This document shows positions 24,794 to 35,259 of a stretch of 64,000 bases of DNA, in pieces. Source of the stretch: Cytidiella melzeri (Eukaryota > Basidiomycota > Agaricomycetes > Polyporales > Irpicaceae). A model generated the notes under the pieces. It did no database searches, was not told the origin of the DNA, and saw nothing but the letters and a program-made list of their open reading frames with translations. The position numbers were made by a program, and so were the translations under genes. The stretch lies in contig JABYQR010000002.1 in NCBI GenBank assembly GCA_022592445.1, positions 421,896 to 485,895 on the forward strand, written 5' to 3'. How positions within the stretch are numbered: the first letter of the stretch is position 1; the number at the start of each line of letters is the position of its first letter.

Positions 24794-26218
24794 TCACGCA
24801 GCACCGTCAATAGGGTTCGTGTTGGTATAGTTCGGAAGCGCCCCGTCAGTGGGGGTGAGGAGTGGCTGCTTCGTGCTTTGATCAGAGTTGAATCTTTTGC
24901 GCAAGGCGCTGATCATCTTGCTGAACCTACAGACACGGATGCAATTTTAGTCGACATTGTAGTAGCATGAAAGGATGATCAACGTACCACACGAGGTTCA
25001 GTGTCATGAGTACAGTGTGTGCCACTAGGAACACAGCTCTGTACAGGACTGGGATATCATTCGGTTTCCTGAACATGATTCTCCAGAACGTGATTGACTA
25101 AAAAATGAAGCGAGCGATGTATGGAGTAAGTCGACGAGCTGGGAGGGTTGTTAGATGTGGGAACGTACGGTATACCATCCGTAAACGATTCTGACAAAGA
25201 AGAATGTCGAGAGCAGGAGGACACCATTGATGAGTTGGAAGGTGCTTCCTGTCTTGCCTGTCTTATCCAAGAACCTGTATATAGAGGTCAAAATTCACGC
25301 GCTGTCTTCGTCTTAGCGAGGTAAAACACACCAGTGAATGTTCAGGAATGGCGTGCTCCTAAGTAGAATCGATGAGCGAATGCACTTGTCTAGAACGGGT
25401 AGAGCCCTTACAGTTCCCAGAAGAGGAAACGACTTGAAAAATATTGGAGGATGGGCCGCTGTGAGTCATCTAGGTTTAGCAAGATCGGAAAGTATCGGCG
25501 TAATAAAAAGAACATACGAAAGTCGAAGTGTAAACGAGAGTGCATGACAGCCCTATATCACCTCGTAGTTCAGAATTAGTGTATAACTGCTGATATGGAC
25601 CAAGACTTGCCATGTAGCACAAACCCCAAGTCTGTATAGTTAACTGTAGCGTCTATTGTGTCCCAGATGAAATATCTGTTGGGACGTCACGTAAAGGCGA
25701 ATGGCAAATCAAACAGCGTTAACGTCGGGTACTCGGGGCAAGCAACAACGAGACGTACCCCACGGCAACGGAGTTCGTCAGCTCGGCTGTCTCGTGCCAG
25801 CCATATGCAGGATCTGCGAGGAGGGCGGGTTCATTAAAGGTGCGGTAGGCCAGGACGACGATGATGACAGCATGTACGAGAGAAACGACATGTATTTCCC
25901 TGCGAATAGACAGTGGCAGAAATATGGTCAGGATTGGTGCACACGCTGCGGTCTGTGCTCGTGGGACACCGGCTGGTACTCTAAAGAGAAGAATTAGGAG
26001 ACTCACCAGTTATTTTTCGCCCGCGGTCCCTGTAGCTTTGCATAACTAACAGGCGCGATCCACCGACTAAGAACTGGTGCGGCGATGATGTGCACAAAGG
26101 TGAATCCCAACGCCGAGTACGCAATATTCGGAAAGTTCTGTGGGAGGTGCTCGAGGCCCAGCAAGGACGCCATGGGGGTGACAAGCTTTGAGAGAGCAGA
26201 GCTGAGGGGGTTCTGCAT
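24794..26218 (-). CDS. TLC-domain multi-pass membrane protein
   Basis: A TRAM-LAG1-CLN8 (TLC) domain protein of the TMEM56/TLCD type, a membrane protein probably of the ER or plasma membrane. The start is MQNPLSSALSKLVTPMAS (ATG at 26216-26218; the few residues upstream begin at TTG). Spliced exons give FTFVHIIAAPVLSRWIAPVS, a helix EIHVVSLVHAVIIVVLAYRT, the RYFIWDTIDATVNY motif, DLGFVLHG, the key segment ELSTPFLNIHWFLDKTGKTG, then QLINGVLLLSTFFFVRIVYG and a last helix ending LNLVW. A polar tail ends NPIDGAA with a stop at 24794-24796. Seven or so exons. The substrate or function cannot be deduced; the ceramide synthase active motif is not seen. Confidence 0.85.
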
Positions 26219-27108
26219 GGTCGCTCCCAATGCCTGCAGTCAGGAGGCCGGAAGCTTATGAGGAGGGGGAAGATGGGAGAGCGGCTGGCTGGTTTATGCA
26301 CAGAAGTTGATCGTGGGCAACAACTCCGAGCGGCTAATCATTGACGATAATACCATCATGCGTCGGGCTCAGCTCGGGTTTTGTTCCCAGATTGATTGTT
26401 GTGCAGGACGAGCGCGGCATGGCAGACAACGAGCAGAGGCCCAGTGCAAATGGTGGTGGTGGTGGTGGTGGTCGAAGAGCAATCGACACTTGACGTCGCG
26501 GGACAGCTGCTAGAGTTCAGACAGAATGCTCGCGCCAAGAAGACTATCTTGCCGTCAGAATTAGTGTCTCAACACTTGAGCCACCTCCCCCCAATTATTA
26601 TTCAAAAAAAGGCACTGAATATACTGAACACTTCAAGAGTTATGTACAGGACACTGCTAAACTGCTTTGCAAACAGCCGGTTCTATCAGTATCGGGGTGT
26701 TATCAAACATTTCATTCTTGTTGACAATCGTAGCTCGTTTTATATGATTAAAATGGTTTCCCTGCAATGTGATAGGTACATGTATCTGCATCGGCTCAAA
26801 GCTCAATGTTATGAGAGACGCATTTCTGTCCGAGCCAGCTTCACTAAAGTCGTTGTGCAGACGAGCGAGGTACGGAGGACGATGAGCCGATAGTTGTGGT
26901 GGTTGTCAAAGAGCGATCAACGTGGCGGGATTAGTAGCTGCAGGCTGAGATCAGACAGCTTGGAGCAAACGTACGAGCGTCATTCCTTCGCCAGGAGCTG
27001 TAGGTGTTGTACACAGATAGTAATACAATGTCTAATGAACAGAACACATGAGAGTATGCTACAGCGAAACAAAGCGTCTGAAAAATATCCAGGTTGCCGA
27101 TAGGAAGG
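26219..27108. other. Intergenic region with GGT repeat and weak coding-like segments
   Basis: About 890 bp. A (GGT)n run sits at 26452-26473. From ATG at 26419 a frame reads MADNEQRPSANGGGG and stops soon after the repeat. Two other segments look partly protein-like: LLEFRQNARAKKTILPSELV, and in a second frame EYTEHFKSYVQDTAKLL. They could be a decayed gene or an unmodelled small gene. No family is recognised. Confidence 0.3.
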
Positions 27109-28326
27109 TCAGAGTCGTCCAAGCAGGTCCTTCAGCATCTTCTGCTTCGTCGCCTGACTGTTGACATTCTTCTCCGCGTCCTTGCTCTTCTTCTCCAGTC
27201 TAGCAATGATGTCTTCCACCGACTCAGGGATGTTTTCCAAAGCTTTACGAGCGCGTTGAGCTGTAGCCAGTTGCAAGTAAGGGCTGTGTGTAAGAGTGTT
27301 GTTAGGATAGACCAGAGTCTGAACATATACCGCAGTTTTCTAGGTTTTCCTCTAGATCAGTCCAAAGAGCATCGCGATTGCGGTAAGCGTCCGTGAGCTG
27401 CGCAACCAAGTTCTTGATCTCCTTCTGGTAGACAAGGTGAGCGAGATGAAGCTGCTGAGAGATCATTAATCAACCTGTGTGTCGATGTATCCGGTCCTGA
27501 TTTCATCTTCAGTCCGTAACGACAATGCTTCGACGCGTTTGCACACTTCGTCGAATGCAAGCAATCCAGTCCCGTACGCTAAATCCACTGCAGCAGGCGT
27601 TGAGACTGTTGTGAGCCAGTCTGAGACGTGTCTGATGTGCGAGACAGACCTTCCTCCTCCAGCACGTCGTGCACTTCCTTGACATCTCGTAGGACAGGAA
27701 CAATAGTGTCCTGCATGTACCGCTTGAGTTCTTGAGATTGAGCATTCATGGGTGCCCTCAGCTTCTCGACGAGCCCAATGACATCTTCTTCAACCTCTTC
27801 TTCGACATTCCCGCTAAGGATGTATTAGCATACACTCAGGGTCCAGGAGTATGGGGAAGAAGACGAATGGGATACACACTCCTCTTGCAAGAGCGCAACC
27901 AACGTTGTCTCTTCGTCCCACTCCATCATATCACTGTCCTCTTCCTCAATCCCAGCCAAAAGTCCTCGTGCCTTCGCCTGCATACTTTTATACCCAAAGC
28001 TGTGGTCTTGGTTCTTCCGGTAAAACGTTCCCACATCTTTCGGCACCTCCAGTTCATCCTGGTCTTCCTCCACAATAGTCGGCAACGCAGGCGCCTTCCT
28101 CAGCAGCCTGCTCGTTCCGCGCTTTGCCTGCAGCTGCAAACCGAGAGGTGATTTGTACTGCGGGCCACCGCGTATTGGATCTGCAACGCATTTATGCTCC
28201 TATCAAAGGGAACGAAGATGGGATTGAGAGGTCAAACGTACGGACGCGCTTTAGGGGACTCAGTCCGAAACCATCGCCAGAAGAATGGGCGAGCCGTCGT
28301 CTAAGAGGAGTATGCTGCCGTGTCAT
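27109..28326 (-). CDS. Unidentified acidic, helical protein
   Basis: The start is MTRQHTPLRRRLAHSSGDGF (ATG at 28324-28326; upstream residues begin at a non-ATG codon). The first intron (GTACGT to TTGCAG) joins SPLKRV to HPIRGGPQYKSPLGLQLQ in phase. The following exons are acidic (PTIVEEDQDELEVPKDVG, IEEEDSDMMEWDE). The C-terminal half is helical and probably coiled coil (LREP-free stretches such as QLHLAHLVYQKEIKNLVAQL and PESVEDIIARLEKKSKDAEK) ending KMLKDLLGRL. A basic N-terminus followed by an acidic linker and a coiled coil would suit a small chromatin or kinetochore subunit, but no family motif was recognised, so that is only a guess. Confidence 0.65.
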
Positions 28327-29025
28327 GCTGTTCGCTTGGTTACCTGAATTCCTGCTGTTGAAGATGGTTGTGAAGTCTGCTGGAAAACCTGCACAGAGAA
28401 CTTGAGAGTAGCGAAGCAAGTCGCTGCTAAATTAAGCGCACAGAGCAGAGCGGATCACTGAGCCGTTTTGATGGAGAAAAGTCGAACCGAACCAAGTGCG
28501 ATGAGGCCAGCGCGGTCTCCAAGCTGGAGGTTGTTGTGCCCGACGCATCCCCCTTCATCTCTCCCTTCGCTCGCCCACTCCTACCCAAGTTGTTTTCTCC
28601 TGGTGTTTTTCTTTAGGTCGGTTTCTGTGTGATCGAGGTGTTGTTAAGCTCGAGCTGACGATTCGCCTGCTTATTGCGTCAACATTGACATGCCAACAAC
28701 ACATCGAAAACCCAACAACAACATGCTCATCGCGAACCTACAACCTCGAACGGCAACTCAAATTGCTCTTCATTCAACTCGACACGAAACACGAAATGAC
28801 TCGTAACTGACATTCCGATGTTTTGGCCTCACGTCACGTTTGAACTGGACGCCGTGCAGAACAATCTCTTCACCGACTCCGTGTTGGTCTAGGTTCCTTC
28901 CGCACTCAGTCGCTCTTTTTCAAAGCCTGCTTCCTTCTCCTTTCCTTCGCCCACATTGTGCCCTAATTTTCCATCGACAAACCCGCAAAGTTCGGATCAC
29001 ACCAGTCTGTACCGAGCCAGACAGG
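28327..29025. other. Divergent promoter region with pyrimidine-rich leader
   Basis: Seven hundred bases separate the acidic protein (minus) from G-gamma 1 (plus). C/T-rich stretches at 28550-28640 and 28900-28990 look like fungal 5' leader sequence. No gene is supported. Confidence 0.45.
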
Positions 29026-29342
29026 ATGAGCAGCAGCGCCCAACGCCCGCACAAGCAATCCATGTCGGAACTCAAGCTCCGTCGTCTCATTGAGCACAAT
29101 CAGAGACTAAGAGAAGATCTCGCCCGTCCTAGGATAAAGACGAGCGAGGCGAGCGAAAGCTTAATCAACTACTGCAAATCGACGAAGGATCATTTGGTGA
29201 GTGTTTTGTTTTGTTTCATTATTGAAGCATATGACAAACTTCATTCCCGTAGATTCCGTCTGTGTGGGGTCCTGCTGATAAAGCTGACGACCCATGGGCA
29301 CCGCAGGGCGCGACTCCAGGATGCCAGTGTACCATCATGTGA
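29026..29342 (+). CDS. G-protein gamma subunit 1 (CaaX CTIM)
   Basis: A small heterotrimeric G-protein gamma subunit that binds G-beta at the plasma membrane and, in mushrooms, usually works in pheromone and nutrient signalling. Exon 1 (29026-29196) encodes [20 protein letters not shown] and the helix [17 protein letters not shown] with [19 protein letters not shown] 56-nt intron (GTGAGT to CGTAG) precedes exon 2 (29253-29342), [24 protein letters not shown]. The product is 86 residues and ends in a CaaX box whose final Met favours farnesylation. A second Cys two residues upstream is a possible palmitoylation site. A paralogue lies about 2 kb downstream. Confidence 0.93.
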
Positions 29343-31364
29343 CCGCGTCTTCCCGGCGCGACGGAGGAGTGTGCTGATAGCGTAGGGATTGGACTTGAAG
29401 GATATATGAGGAGGTTTTGAAGAACCGTTAATATGTGGACGCGCGAAAGAGTGGAAGGATATGCCGGAGTTGGTCACACCGTAGGCCGCTATCCCAATGG
29501 CATGGTGTCGACGACGTTTACCGGATTTGTATCTCTTCGCTCTCTCCCGCTTCCGCACCCAGAACCTTGCGACAGATAATGGACTCTGATAACAACCCAG
29601 AAAACACCCCAACAACAGAACACTCACGCTCTTTACCGTTCGTCAAGCGTTTCCAAGTACCTTACTCTTCATTTTGCTGTACTGTGCGGCTCCAGGATTA
29701 TCTCTATTTTATTCATTCTTGGTTGTCCTTCCTTATCCATAGCTTGACGTTCGTAGTTTTCAGCCCCTCATCCTGCTGTCCACTCTGTGCTGCTTTGAAT
29801 TTACATTTGCTCGAATATTACTTTGTGTTGGCTGCCTTACAAGTAGCGTTCCCCAGTCTCGGCGGCGCCGTATCCATATAGTGAGTAGGCAGTCTGCGAT
29901 CCAAGCAACTTGTTGACGATTCCATGTAGATATACATGCACATATGTCACGTACCACTTGCTTCGCTCCAGTTGCGGTGAACGTGTGCAGTATTGGCGTC
30001 GAAAAGCCTGAAGTCTTGGGCCTCAACCATCACCTTGGCAGTATTCTCATCTTTGTCAGTCAAACGACCACCCGCTGTGATTTATGCGTTCTACAGTGCA
30101 TGTCGTTGCATTCGAAATGCGAGTGGTGCTTGGTACAATCATGACACCAGGCTGACAGCCTACATCGTGGTTTCTCTTCAGCGACAGCCCATACGAGACA
30201 TGTAGTCTCTCGCACAGCCAACAATCGAAGACTTCATGCTTCCGTCCACGAAGAGTCGGGTGTCGCTGCCCAGGGTGAGCCTCCGGACAGCCGAAGACGT
30301 GGGAAGAGAAGCATCGTTGGCATCCGGTGAGGATAGTGAGGCGCAGGGCCGCAAGCGTGTGCGTCAAGTTCCAGGTACTCCTGCCAGGCACTGTAGGATC
30401 GCTTGTAAGCAGCGGATAGGTTCCTGAGATCGCGGTCAAGTAGAGCTTGAGGAGCCGCTTGCTGGAATGCAGATAAACTATCTGCTCTGGTTATGTAGGG
30501 CCTAGTTGAATAATGCTTGTGCCTCGCAAATAGGAAACGTACAGGGATTCTGATTCATTTTTTCCACATATATAAATCAGAAAAGCCGGAAGTGAGTCGG
30601 ACTGCGGTGTCAACGCGCTTCGAGAGAGAGTGGTACACGAGCAATGTCACTTCTGCGCGAGATCAACCCGGTGTAGTAATGAGGAACTACAGGTGCTGTA
30701 TGTCGACGTTTGTGGTGGACAGATGGAGATGCCAGTGAGGGCTTTGTGGCGGCAGGAATGAAAAGCGTGAGCCAGGGCGACTGAGAATATTCCCACGCGC
30801 CTGGGGTATGATGGGATCAAGACTGGATGACATTGGGCATCGCCGGCCTTGTCGCCGGCAGAGGGTCGTCGACGACGGACACTGCTCGTTCCCCCTCACT
30901 CTCATCCACCACCATAATCAGTCCCGCCTGTCCTATACACCCCCTGCCTGTGAGTTTGCACACAGCTCGACTCTAAACAATACATGCAACCAAAGTGACT
31001 GACGTGGTCGTGACTTACCTTAGCAGCGAGGGAAAACTGGTTATCAGTCGACTCCAGTCCTCTACAACCGCGCTGTCAAGGTCGTCCCCGCACCCGCACC
31101 TTTTTTTGTAAGTAGGCCCTCACCTCCTCGACGTTGCACCTCTGTTCGCACTCTCGCCCTTGTGCCTGACAATCGCTCAACTTTTCCATCTCTTTCCAGC
31201 GCCCTTCCGCTTTCCAGAAAGCAAAGCAATCTCACGGTGTTACTTGTCCCCAATTCCCCCCTGCCCACATCAAACAACTCTCCTTCTAAATCTCTCTGAG
31301 CTTCACAACGCTAGTCGCTGTCCGCCAACAACCCTCTGACTTTGCCAGCCTCTCCCCGCGCACA
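29343..31364. other. Two-kilobase spacer between the G-gamma genes
   Basis: This spacer holds the 3' end of G-gamma 1, one possible small gene (listed separately, 29581-29977) and, at 31050-31360, C/T-rich leader sequence before G-gamma 2. Other frames (for example 30056-30439 on the minus strand) have no recognisable content. Confidence 0.4.
29581..29977 (+). CDS. Candidate small membrane protein
   Basis: From the ATG at 29581 a frame reads MDSDNNPENTPTTEHS..KRFQ and reaches a GTACCT site. Using TTTTCAG (ending about 29762) as acceptor gives PLILLSTLCCFEFTFARILL in phase, a hydrophobic stretch. A clear second intron (GTGAGT to ATGTAG, about 29881-29928) leads to IYMHICHVPLASLQLR and a stop. 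The product would be about 82 residues. Unspliced, the first frame also stays open to 29881. The splice signals are reasonable, but no homologue is recognised. Confidence 0.3.
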
Positions 31365-32002
31365 ATGAACTCTCGACCACATAAACAATCAATGTCCGAG
31401 CTCAAGCTCCGTCGTCTTACGGAGCATAATCAGAGATTGAGGGAGGATTTGGCACGACCGAGGATAAGAGTGAGCGAAGCTAGTGCTAGGTGCGTAGTAT
31501 CATTCGTCACACACTCAGGGCTCGTCTTACTAACGGCTTTCTCTACTCTATAACACCCCTTGAATCGTGGTTCTGGTCTTGTTGGCCGTATTTCTACATC
31601 GCCTGGCGTTTATGGGACATTGAAATGGCTGTTGTGCTGGTCTGTGGGTCGCTCGTGGGATCACCAACGATGCTATGCTCTTTGCCGCGTACGCTCTTGA
31701 TGTGGGTGGGAGCGCAGTTTGATACGGTACTGCAAGATAACAAAAGATCCTCTTGTGAGTTTTTCCATCCTAGTCGGCCTCGTTTTCATCCACTTCCATC
31801 AGCGCCAGTCACACCATTTCAACCCTGAAAGTCGCTTCCATTCCATCCTCTCACTTGACCTCACTCACATTATCACGGCTTTTACTGACACATACCTCTA
31901 TCCGCATCTTAGGTGCCGTCTGTATGGGGTCCAGTAGCGAAGAACGAAGACCCATACTCGTCTCAAAGCTCAGGAGGCGGTGGTTGCTGTGTTGTACAAT
32001 GA
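31365..32002 (+). CDS. G-protein gamma subunit 2 (CaaX CVVQ)
   Basis: The paralogue of G-gamma 1, with [20 protein letters not shown] and [11 protein letters not shown]. Three exons: 31365-31489, 31718-31754 ([13 protein letters not shown]) and 31913-32002 ([20 protein letters not shown], then GGGGCCVVQ). The introns are 228 and 158 nt, long for this genome, and the first splits a codon in a stretch that is one exon in G-gamma 1. The product is 83 residues. The C-terminal CVVQ is a CaaX box ending in Gln, also a likely farnesylation signal, with an adjacent Cys. All core positions are intact, so both copies look functional. Confidence 0.92.
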
Positions 32003-32734
32003 GCGTTACATCTACATTCATGCGGTTTACCATCTCCCTGTTCCTTTTACCCTGTTGCCATGTTGTGGATTTTCCTTCAACTTACTACTGGTACCACCTG
32101 ACTGTTTTGTCCTTTACCTCCACTCACCTCCGAGGCTGGTCGCATGTCGCTGCTCGCACAATTCACTCCACAATCGAGACTTCCTTCGGGGAGTACGCGG
32201 TGCAGCGACAGAAGCCGAGCTGCAACTACCGAGGCAATCTATCCTCCGTCCACACAGATTCCCTCGCGTTTGCTTGTCTTTTCTTACTTTCTTTCTTCAA
32301 GTCTCAAAAGTGTGTGTTGTTCTCTTCTCGACTGTGTGCTTTTAACATTATACAAACCGGTGGCGAGCTGCGCTGGGGTGTTTTTTTTTTCCGGTTTGTT
32401 TTCCCAGTACGATAGGAATAGCTAAAGCATGCTGAACGCGTTGTGTTTTCTGTCTGCACAAAGGGGCGTTTTGCGATTGTGTGCATGCTTTCGGGCTGAA
32501 GTGGTATTCCAAGCCGGTACGTACAGTATGGTGATACAAGTACTTGCGAAAAATGGGTGTTCAAGTGCTCCGGGTAGCTATATATATATATACGCCATTT
32601 ATGTCCCTCGTAGCTCAAACGTAGTCCTCCTGCGCATGGAGCGTTCGACCCCGCGTGGTTTGAGCAGATTACAACCAGAAGCGGCAATAACGAACACCAT
32701 CTTGGTGTTGTTCAAAAACCCCGAAGATCAGCTT
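32003..32734. other. Convergent spacer, G-gamma 2 and thioredoxin
   Basis: About 730 bp between two convergent stops. It contains a T-run at 32382-32391 and a short TA repeat at 32579-32592. It probably holds the two 3' untranslated regions. No gene is supported. Confidence 0.45.
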
Positions 32735-33755
32735 TTACAGCCCCTTGATAAAGTCTCGGACCTTTGGCTCCGGTATCGAGCCTACAAATTGGTTCACTGG
32801 TTTTCCATCTATGAAGGCGACGACCATGGGGATTGAGCGGACCTGTAAAAAATTGTTATAAATGTAAATGAGTGAGATTGGGGATGGGTGAGGGAACGGA
32901 ATGGAAGTATGTAGACTCCAAGTTGCGATGGAAGATACGCCGGCGGGGGGGGAGGGAAACTTGCCGCTACAAGCTTACTAGTATACTTACCTTGTACTCT
33001 TGTGCGAGCTCGGTTTGCTGGTCGATATCGACCGTGACGAGATCGAGTTTTTTGCCCGAGCCGGTTGTGAGGGATTCGTCTGCGGTCACTTTTTCGAGGA
33101 TGGGGGAGAGCATCTTGCATGGGCCGCACCAGCTGGAAAAAAAATGAAGTGTGTGAGTGAGGTAGGTTCAGTTTAGAGGGAGGAAGGAGATGTGTATGTG
33201 GCTATCTGGAAGATAGGTCTGTACGCTTTCGAGCAACTCGGGGGAGACAGGGCTACTGGGGGGAATTGGATACGATGATGTTCGTGACCATCACGAGCGA
33301 CATGTGCTATTGCTATGGGACATTGTGTTGACGGAGGGGGTTCCTCAGATATCAAGCATGATGGATACCGTGCAACCCAAGGTGCACAACAAGCCCAAAA
33401 CGAAACAAAAGGAGGTGTGGTTGATGAATTACTCACTCTGCATAAAAGTCGACGAGGACAGCCTTGCTGTTCAGTTTGGATGTCAACTTGCGAAAAGCCT
33501 ACTACGCATACATCAGAAACCGCCGCTGTGTCAGTACAAAGTACGCTGTGTGTTAAAGATTGGCACAGCACAGCACAGCTGGCTGATAGATGGTGTTTGC
33601 GTGCAAGGGATGATTGATGATGAACAGTGAAACGTTACCTCGGCGTCGACGTCCAAGTAATGGTCTTGTCTGCGCGCGGAGGCGTGAAACGCCCTGGAGG
33701 ACGTAAGACGCACGAGGCGGGTGGCTTTGGGGAGGGTTCGAAGAGCATTGGACAT
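32735..33755 (-). CDS. Mitochondrial thioredoxin
   Basis: A small dithiol oxidoreductase that reduces protein disulfides. The start MSNALRTLPKATRLVRLTSS is a basic, serine-rich mitochondrial presequence with RAFHASARR near a likely cleavage site. Exons then give FRKLTSKLNSKAVLVDF, SWCGPCKM (the active-site WCGPC), LSPILEKVTADESLTTGS and KKLDLVTVDIDQQTELAQEY. The last exon is VRSIPMVVAFIDGKPVNQFV (with the cis-Pro) and ends PKVRDFIKGL, stop at 32735-32737. Length and motifs are normal for Trx3-type mitochondrial thioredoxins. Confidence 0.9.
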
Positions 33756-34155
33756 GGTAGTTCAAGGTCAAGATGTGAAAAAGCGACCGACTGCAGCTGG
33801 CAGCGCTGTTCTCAAGTCCGAAGCCACCATCACGCCGGACCTACAGTATTTCCCGCCGCTACATCTATCGAAAATCTGAATCGTGCTCGACGACGAGCTT
33901 CAACAACATAGCTTCTAAGCTATGACGAATTTTCATGTAGCTTCGCCGCAGCGCACATCAACGTTGAGCACAGTAGTACTTATTCGCGGTGGTCGCTAAA
34001 TTGCCTCAGTCACTGGCGTGTTCAGAATTTGATAGATTGAGATATATCATGGGATGAATCATTGACCTTTGTACAACCATGCATCCTCAATATTCTTTGC
34101 AACCACTTGGCGATTATGATGCGTATTCAGCACCATCGGTGACTGTTCATAATAA
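33735..34155. repeat. Duplicated block, copy 1 (thioredoxin 5' flank)
   Basis: This stretch begins at the thioredoxin start codon (GGACATGGTAGTT is shared exactly) and has diverged counterparts in the same order and orientation at 34855-35140, upstream of the first cupredoxin gene. Later shared landmarks are GTACAACC.T.CATCCTC and TGACTGTTCAT.ATAATA. It suggests that the cupredoxin upstream region was once copied here or the reverse. Confidence 0.55.
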
Positions 34156-34298
34156 TAGCAGTGGGCGTGCTGTTGCATCTTCGGCGCGTCACGCAGTGAA
34201 TGAGCTTCTTCAGTAGGTTAATCCGTTGAGGTTTCTTCCTTTCTGGTAGCGGCCAATGTCGACCGAATGAACGCTGTGTTGTGGCTGCCATGGCTGTG

Positions 34299-34618
34299 CT
34301 AATGAGCTGTCCCAGGCTGGCCGGTTTTGTTGAGACCAGAATCGAGCGACGTCATGTTCAAGTTCGCGCAAGAGGCGGTGAAGCTTGATTGTGTGACTAT
34401 GTGGTTCATCGCGACGCTGAGGTAAAGACAGGGTTAGGAGACACGCGATACATGACACGGCGGCAGAAGGCGACGTACAATTGAAAGGTAAGAGTGTCAC
34501 TCGTGACGCTTGACGGGTTCAAGTCAAGAGCGGTGTCAGCACTGACTTGGACGGGCCAGTCAGCGGCAAAAACACCAGCGACAGGGAGAAGGGCAGCGGC
34601 GATGGTGGAGAAACGCAT
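34299..34618 (-). pseudogene. Truncated cupredoxin-like gene copy, reversed
   Basis: MRFSTIAAALLPVAGVFAAD and DWPVQVSADTALDLNPSS are very close to the cupredoxin gene at 36751, but on the opposite strand. A few residues (AAPG in the full copy) are missing before DTLTFQ. After the first intron the frame reads VAMNHIVTQSSFTASC, then stops at GQPGTAH, before the Cys and the second His-Met ligands and before the GPI tail. It cannot form the copper site and lacks the anchor, so I call it a pseudogene, though a short secreted product is possible. Confidence 0.7.
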
Positions 34619-34854
34619 CTTGGTGCTAGGATAGCGAGGTAAATGATACGTTGATGCAGCAAAGGTCGCAATGAGTCTGCGCAGTGTATCATTAGGTGGT
34701 TCAATGTGGTGTTGGACTGCAAGGACTCACTCAGCTCAAGTAAAGGAGGGTCGGTAGGTGAGGTAGAGAGAGCTTGGAGGGTTCATAAGGCCGCATCTTT
34801 CTGCAAGATTGTATGAAAACTTGGAACTGCCCGGAAAATGCACAGGACGCATGA

Positions 34855-35140
34855 TTGAAGAGAGTACTGGACATGGTAGTTTGCGTTAGAGATCAAGGCG
34901 CGAAAGGCGCTGATCCGAAGTTGTGAGGCCGCCATCACTGCGCTTCAGCCTGAGGATGGGACAATCCCGTTACCACGTCAACCGGTTGTGTGGATGGCGA
35001 GCTATAAAACTCATGATTGTCGTACAACCGTACATCCTCCCTTTCTGTCCTTCCACCAGCTCATCATTGTTTTTGGCAGCTACTTGCGAGCAGGGTGCGT
35101 CTTCAGCATGGTCACTGACTGTTCATCATAATACTGACTA
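34855..35140. repeat. Duplicated block, copy 2 (upstream of cupredoxin 1)
   Basis: The diverged counterpart of 33735-34155 in the same orientation, with the shared GGACATGGTAGTT start and the shared TGACTGTTCAT motif at about 35113. It ends about 120 bp before the ATG of cupredoxin 1 and so covers its likely promoter. Confidence 0.55.
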
Positions 35141-35259
35141 CGATGGCTGTTCAGGCTCGATACAATTCTATCTTTCGTCAACAACACTTCATCCTTCCGT
35201 CTGTTGTGAAGCTCTCATCTCCCATTTCGTATCCCAATCAGCCTGGTAGCTTGTTAACG

